A stretch of 8,969 nucleotides of DNA from CAYMDS01 sp964653195 (GTDB taxonomy: Bacteria > Patescibacteriota > Microgenomatia > Levybacterales > UBA12049), in assembly GCA_964653195.1 (NCBI GenBank), contig CAZZCX010000032.1, positions 1-8,969 on the forward strand, in the 5' to 3' direction. The position numbers were made by a program, and so were the translations under genes. Position 1 is the first letter of the stretch. Each line of letters begins with the position of its first letter. The notes beneath the pieces were generated by a model. That model did no database searches, was not told where the DNA came from, and was given only the letters and a program-made list of their open reading frames with translations. Of this stretch, positions 5,212 through 8,969 are shown piece after piece.

Positions 5212-6558
5212 ATGACTATAAATATTTATATATCAAATATATCTGAGGATGTTTGGAGTTTTATTCAATCTATGCATGAGTCGGAGCGAAAAATAGAGGT
5301 AAATGAAAATGCTTATTTGTCAGATCGTGAACTATTGACTCTTACTCAAGGTATGAAAAATATTGCGATTTTACCCGCGAATTGCCAGGAAGAAACAGTC
5401 CCTTATCTTTTGGAGTTATTCGGGGATTTCGATGTTGAAGTATTAGTCCCACTCGTTCATACAGGAGAGATTTGTGTTGATATACAAAAAGACGCGAGAA
5501 TATTAAATAGATTGTTAGAATTCGGACCAGATGTTGATTTTCAAATCACAAGTTATTCTGCGACAGAACAATTTTATGAGTTGTTTAATCATATGAAAAG
5601 TATTGGCTTGAAAGTGCGATTACCTGAGGCGCCAATGGACGAGAACATGTGGACTGTGGATTATTTCGGTAGTAAAAGCGGAATTCGTCAGACAACTGAT
5701 AAATTGCAGAATCCGAGTGATACTTGGATGGGTAAGGGATTTATAGTAAGCGGTATAAAAGATATTTCATCATTGGCTGCAAGTATATATTGTAGGGATC
5801 AGGGTGTAGTTCTAAAAACAAACAAAGCCCATGCTGGGGCAGGTGTGATGATTTTTAAAAAAGGCAGCTTGCCAGATACATATTTTGAATGTCGGAAAAA
5901 AATTGAAGAAATACTTAAGCTTGAGAAATACTGGCAGTTTTTTCCCGTGGTAGTTGAAGCTATGCTTGATTCAGATATGGAAATAGCAGGAGGGAATCCA
6001 AACTGTGAATATTATGTGGCTGAGAATGGTCAAGTAAAGCTTCTTTATGTTTGCGGAATGCGGGTAACTCCTCAAGGTGTATTTAGGGGAGTTGAGATAC
6101 ATAAAAATGCGGTACCTGATCAAGTTCTTACTCGTCTGCTATTTTATGGAGAGTATTTAGGCAAAGAGTATGCGAGAGAAGGATATAGGGGATATTTTGA
6201 TGTCGACTGTATTTACACCAAAGATCAGATTTTATTCATAACAGAATCAAATGTCCGCAGAACTGGTGCTACGCACGTATATCATACTGCTGTGAAGTTA
6301 ATTGGAGATAATTTTATGGAAAATACGTTTGTTTTATCAAATAACAGTTACGCATTGCCTAGTGATAATCAAATTGAGCTTAAAAATTTATATGATATCT
6401 TGAAGCCAATCCTATATCGAAAAGAAACAAGAGAAGGTTTGGTGTTGGCATCTACCAATGGTTTACGATTCGGCTTTTTTGGATATATAATTTTTGGAAA
6501 AGATTCCGAGTCTGCACACAATATAGAAAGTAAAATGGAACACCTACTTAAAAGTTGA
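5212..6558 (+). CDS. PGM1-like ATP-grasp ligase
   Basis: This is a 448-residue protein with an N-terminal alpha/beta pre-ATP-grasp domain (about 1-165) and an ATP-grasp core (about 180-365). K202 in VVLKTNKAHAGAGVMIF is the ATP-binding lysine. VVVEAMLDS (247-254) precedes the metal site, which is D330 (YFDVD) with E345 and N347 in ITESNVRRTGATHV. The Arg-Arg-Thr-Gly-Ala-Thr stretch and the C-terminal segment with GLVLASTNG and FGFFGYIIFG resemble peptide ligases related to PGM1 of pheganomycin synthesis, which couple an amino-acid starter to a ribosomal peptide. The exact subfamily and substrate are not certain. It starts 10 nt after the C39 stop, so it is co-transcribed. I see no Shine-Dalgarno. 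No precursor peptide gene is found beside it. Confidence 0.78.
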   Translation: MTINIYISNISEDVWSFIQSMHESERKIEVNENAYLSDRELLTLTQGMKNIAILPANCQEETVPYLLELFGDFDVEVLVPLVHTGEICVDIQKDARILNRLLEFGPDVDFQITSYSATEQFYELFNHMKSIGLKVRLPEAPMDENMWTVDYFGSKSGIRQTTDKLQNPSDTWMGKGFIVSGIKDISSLAASIYCRDQGVVLKTNKAHAGAGVMIFKKGSLPDTYFECRKKIEEILKLEKYWQFFPVVVEAMLDSDMEIAGGNPNCEYYVAENGQVKLLYVCGMRVTPQGVFRGVEIHKNAVPDQVLTRLLFYGEYLGKEYAREGYRGYFDVDCIYTKDQILFITESNVRRTGATHVYHTAVKLIGDNFMENTFVLSNNSYALPSDNQIELKNLYDILKPILYRKETREGLVLASTNGLRFGFFGYIIFGKDSESAHNIESKMEHLLKS

Positions 6559-6582
6559 TTTTAAGATTTTGAGTTTGAGTTT

Positions 6583-6611
6583 TTGCAAAAACGCATCTTA
6601 ATGTATACAAT
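6583..6611 (+). promoter_or_regulatory. Strong promoter of histidine kinase gene
   Basis: TTGCAA (6583-6588), a 17-nt spacer and TACAAT (6606-6611) form a near-consensus sigma-70-type promoter. Transcription would start near 6618, leaving a leader of about 5 nt before the ATG at 6623. It shows that the kinase is not simply the last gene of the ATP-grasp operon. Confidence 0.72.
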
Positions 6612-6622
6612 ACGGGAATAAA

Positions 6623-8119
6623 ATGTCGTATTTAAGGCGAATTCTCAATTATCTAAATCCCATAGCCCATCTTGGAGATAACAGGTATTCATTTTTTTTC
6701 CCGTTTCTCCTCACTTTGATTATTTATTCCTTTTCCGAAATATATGCTTACAGAATTGCTTCAAATCCCTCAATCGTCGGTTCATATATAATTTATACTT
6801 CAATAATTTTAGTAATTTATTTCGCATTTAGATCGGGTATTCGCGGTGGTTTTATCACAACTGTGATAACCGTTTTTTATTATTTCTATATTATCTACAC
6901 AAGAAATTATACCGGTGAACAATTAAAGGGAGCAGTAGACTTTACAATACTTTTAGGTATCTCATTTGCGGCAATCGGCTTAATTATAGGATGGTTAAAG
7001 CAAGCCATTGATAAATTAATCGAAGAAGAAGCAAATGAGAAAAGAAGGCTTCAAGTGATCATACACCAACTTCCGGTTGGAATAATCATCGCAAATCATC
7101 GTGGAGTTGTGACTCATGTAAATAAAAAGATATCAACCATTTTAGGCATAAAAATACCTGTAGGTGCAATTGTTGGGAAAGATACCTTTGTATCGTATGA
7201 GAAAGATGGTAAGTTTGTAAATCCTACCCAGACTCCGCTTTATCAGGTAATACATACAGGAAAACCAATAATTGATAAAGATTATGTCATCGAAAGACCA
7301 GACGGAAATAGAAGGACTATTCAGGTAAATGCTTCAGGAATTCGTAATAGGTCAGGAAAAATGGTAGCTGCAGCATCCATTGTGAATGATATAACTTCAC
7401 AAAAAGAGATAGAGGACAGGAAGGATGATTTCGTGAACATGGCATCACATGAGCTAAAAACACCGTTAACCAGCTTGAAGCTTTATATAGACGCATTAGC
7501 AATTAATTTAAAGCAAAGCGAAGATAAAAGGCTCCAAAAAACGATACAAGGAATAAAGCAGCAGTCCGATCGATTACTAGACTTGGTAAATAGCTTACTT
7601 GATGTCTCCAGGCTCCAAACAGGAAAGTTGAACTTTGTAATGGAAGAATTCAGGATCGATACCTTGGTGAAAGAAAGCGTGGATGAGCTCTCTGGAATCG
7701 TTTATGATGGAAAAAAGATTCAGTATCATGGAAGATTAGCGATAAAAGTAGTTGGAGATGAATTTCGTATACATCAAGTTATAACAAATCTTATTACGAA
7801 TGCCATAAAATATTCGCCGGCAAATGAAGTAATTCATGTATCGGTAAAGAAAGATTCAGAGAAAGCAATAGTAAGCGTTGAGGATAAAGGTATTGGAATT
7901 GCGAAGGAACAGCAGCGAAAAATATTTGACAGGTTATATCAAGTGAATGATCCGACCATAAAAACATTTCCCGGACTTGGTATGGGTCTTTATATTTCAA
8001 GGGAAATTATCAAAAAACACAAAGGTAGAATTTGGGTTGAGTCAGAAGGTAGTAATGGAGATATACCTGATAAGAAAAAAGGTTCTACTTTTTACTTCAC
8101 TTTGCCCCTTGCAAAGTAA
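6623..8119 (+). CDS. Membrane PAS sensor histidine kinase
   Basis: This 498-residue sensor kinase autophosphorylates on His and passes the phosphate to a response regulator. Three to four TM segments (about 22-45, 50-68, 73-92, 103-125) have very short external loops, so the signal may be sensed in the membrane. A linker helix leads into a PAS domain (about 142-262, opening with QVIIHQLPVGIIIANHRGVV). HisKA follows with H276 in the SHELKTPL H box. The HATPase_c domain has the N box (NLITNAIKYSP), G1 (EDKGIGIA), F box (IFDRLYQV) and G2 (GLGMGLYIS), ending in GSTFYFTLPL. All catalytic motifs are intact. It is an orphan here: no response regulator lies in the window. Its own promoter lies just upstream, so any link with the ATP-grasp operon is by position only. 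Confidence 0.94.
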   Translation: MSYLRRILNYLNPIAHLGDNRYSFFFPFLLTLIIYSFSEIYAYRIASNPSIVGSYIIYTSIILVIYFAFRSGIRGGFITTVITVFYYFYIIYTRNYTGEQLKGAVDFTILLGISFAAIGLIIGWLKQAIDKLIEEEANEKRRLQVIIHQLPVGIIIANHRGVVTHVNKKISTILGIKIPVGAIVGKDTFVSYEKDGKFVNPTQTPLYQVIHTGKPIIDKDYVIERPDGNRRTIQVNASGIRNRSGKMVAAASIVNDITSQKEIEDRKDDFVNMASHELKTPLTSLKLYIDALAINLKQSEDKRLQKTIQGIKQQSDRLLDLVNSLLDVSRLQTGKLNFVMEEFRIDTLVKESVDELSGIVYDGKKIQYHGRLAIKVVGDEFRIHQVITNLITNAIKYSPANEVIHVSVKKDSEKAIVSVEDKGIGIAKEQQRKIFDRLYQVNDPTIKTFPGLGMGLYISREIIKKHKGRIWVESEGSNGDIPDKKKGSTFYFTLPLAK

Positions 8120-8232
8120 GCATCTATCTATGCAGTTTATATGCGAATCTAATCACAGAGGGTATATAGTTAAGCCTGCTAATTTTTAGATAAATAAAGC
8201 ACTATATTAAGGAGTAAGTCGTAATTGTAAAC

Positions 8233-8258
8233 CTTTTCAAGATTTTAATTTTGAAAAG
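8233..8258. repeat. Inverted repeat across the RdgB-like stop codon
   Basis: CTTTTCAA (8233-8240) and TTGAAAAG (8251-8258) form an 8-bp stem with a 10-nt loop between the convergent kinase and RdgB-like genes, covering the RdgB-like stop. Neither strand has a T-run right after it, so a true intrinsic terminator is doubtful. The rest of 8120-8232 shows no gene or clear signal. Confidence 0.5.
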
Positions 8259-8818
8259 TAGATTCCAAATAAATCGAAATGGGATTCTCGTTCAACATTT
8301 TTTCTAAATCTCACATATTCTTTATCATCCATAGCAGCCATTGTGTTTTTCTCATTTTCCGGAATAAAGATAAGCGCGAGCTCTGACCAGTGCTTGTCAT
8401 CCATGCTTCCGGATGGTTTGTCAGCCAAAGAACCTTTGACAATTCTTGTAAAGAATTTAGGCTCATTTCTTTCCGCGTCCGCAAAACAAAGTATCTCTCT
8501 AAATTCGCATTCTCGTTTTTTCCCTTCGGTAAGCTTTAATAGTCCTTCAATCCCAATTGTTTGAAGTATTGGTTTTACGTACATCATCGGAAAGCCTTTT
8601 AAGCTGTGAATGAAAAAGCCTGCATCCATAGCGATTACCGGTTTTCTTAATTGTCTAAAAGCATACTTTGCCTTATGAGCCGCGATAATTTCTAAGGAGC
8701 TTTGTGATTCGGGTAATTCAATGTTTGCCTGAATTACTTTAATATTATATTTCTTAAGTACTCGTTTTGCAGATAAAAACTTTCCTTTATTTGTGGTAGC
8801 AAACGTTACTTCTTTCAT
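8237..8818 (-). CDS. Divergent RdgB/HAM1-like nucleotide pyrophosphatase
   Basis: This is a 193-residue protein of the HAM1/RdgB (ITPase) fold, a family that hydrolyses non-canonical purine NTPs such as dITP and XTP to the monophosphate. The N-terminal FATTNKGKF (6-14) is the phosphate-binding motif. K49 in the AAHKA helix, D65 in AMDAGFFIHSLKGFP and the late IFIPENEKNTMAAM segment align in order with the family. Several signature residues differ: DDSG is M-D-A-G, the Asn of the usual ENA motif is replaced, and the terminal SHR is missing (RFRKNVERESH instead). It is either a specialised member with another substrate or a weak enzyme. The start is supported by an extended -10 element exactly 6 nt before the ATG. 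It runs convergent to the kinase. Confidence 0.82.
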   Translation of the reverse strand: MKEVTFATTNKGKFLSAKRVLKKYNIKVIQANIELPESQSSLEIIAAHKAKYAFRQLRKPVIAMDAGFFIHSLKGFPMMYVKPILQTIGIEGLLKLTEGKKRECEFREILCFADAERNEPKFFTRIVKGSLADKPSGSMDDKHWSELALIFIPENEKNTMAAMDDKEYVRFRKNVERESHFDLFGIYFSKLKS

Positions 8819-8824
8819 GAGTTG

Positions 8825-8833
8825 ATTATAGCA
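8825..8833 (-). promoter_or_regulatory. Extended -10, leaderless start of RdgB-like gene
   Basis: The minus strand reads TGCTATAAT, TGn plus a perfect TATAAT, ending 6 nt before the ATG at 8818. The spacing is identical to that of the DUF1801 gene at 1927 and predicts a leaderless mRNA. Confidence 0.7.
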
Positions 8834-8887
8834 ATTTCGAAGTAGAAAGTTCTTTATTGTAGTTCAGTAACAGTTTTTAATACTTCG

Positions 8888-8969
8888 TTATCCATTACCA
8901 GTTTTCAGATATTCTTCTCTTCTTTTAGCATCTTTCTCACTACGATATGCTTCATAGTGAATAAGTTCA
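8888..8969 (-). CDS. GIY-YIG nuclease-domain protein, C-terminal part only
   Basis: The minus strand at the right edge encodes 26 codons before a TAA at 8890-8888. The peptide ELIHYEAYRSEKDAKRREEYLKTGNG is shown here in parts: ELIHYEAY, then SEKDAKRREEYLKTGNG. This is the classic C-terminal signature of small GIY-YIG proteins, with the metal-binding Glu in RREEYLK. The N-terminal half, including GIY and YIG, lies beyond the window. It usually continues with about eight more basic residues after GxG; here the frame stops at once, and the seven codons after the TAA read RSIKNCY before a second stop, like the missing tail. It belongs to a different subtype from the nuclease at 64-315 (KTGNG versus KSYRG ending). 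The window has no tRNA next to it. Confidence 0.82.
   Translation of the reverse strand, partial: ELIHYEAYRSEKDAKRREEYLKTGNG

Noticed and set aside
7317..8189. Minus-strand ORFs at 7317-7502 and 7794-8000, and a plus ORF at 7977-8189
   Set aside because: They overlap the HisKA and HATPase domains of an intact kinase in other frames and have no features of their own.
8233..8258. Intrinsic terminator between the convergent genes
   Set aside because: The stem is AT-rich and neither strand has a T-run directly after it; kept only as an inverted repeat.
8343..8564. Plus-strand ORF of 73 codons opposite the RdgB-like gene
   Set aside because: Ser-rich shadow translation of the conserved minus-strand frame.
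1..8969. CRISPR array, integrase, transposase or plasmid origin
   Set aside because: No regularly spaced repeats, no recombinase or transposase frame and no iteron cluster were seen; the only mobile-type signals are the GIY-YIG genes and the tRNA repeats.

Overview
The window looks like a chromosomal piece of a low-GC bacterium. The small compact genes, an almost complete lack of Shine-Dalgarno sequences, promoters sitting right against start codons, small stand-alone GIY-YIG genes and a rhomboid-like zinc-ribbon protein all suggest a Candidate Phyla Radiation (Patescibacteria) genome. That assignment is inference; no ribosomal marker is present.

Layout. Left edge (1-376, minus strand): an intact tRNA-Asn(GUU) directly preceded by an 83-residue GIY-YIG nuclease gene, itself preceded by a second, broken copy of the 5' part of the same tRNA. 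The nuclease stop codon lies inside the mature tRNA. The whole reads as a nuclease cassette inserted in the tRNA gene that brought a replacement 5' part with it. 377-702: an AT-rich gap with a hairpin and the probable old tRNA promoter. 729-1907: a DEAD-box RNA helicase with a DEVD motif II. 1927-2352: a DUF1801 protein. 2353-2617: an AT-rich gap with a perfect 8-bp hairpin. 2618-3409: a rhomboid-like membrane protein without the catalytic serine motif and with a C-terminal zinc ribbon. 3461-6558: a tight three-gene operon of a D-Ala-D-Ala-ligase-like ATP-grasp enzyme, a C39-like cysteine peptidase and a second, PGM1-like ATP-grasp enzyme. 6623-8119: an orphan membrane PAS histidine kinase with its own good promoter. 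8237-8818 (minus): a divergent RdgB/HAM1-like pyrophosphatase. 8888-8969 (minus, cut by the window edge): the C-terminus of a second GIY-YIG protein.

How it works together. The three-gene operon is the best candidate for a functional system: two amide-bond-forming ligases with a papain-like peptidase between them, spaced by 1 and 10 nt, suggest making or trimming a peptide or amino-acid conjugate. No precursor peptide or transporter is visible. The neighbouring kinase could sense an envelope or product signal, but it has no partner response regulator here. At least three genes (1927, 2618, 8818) share an extended -10 element (TGn plus TATAAT-like) 6-7 nt before the ATG, which predicts leaderless mRNAs. 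The GIY-YIG cassette is the exception: its only SD-like motif comes from a GC-rich palindrome.
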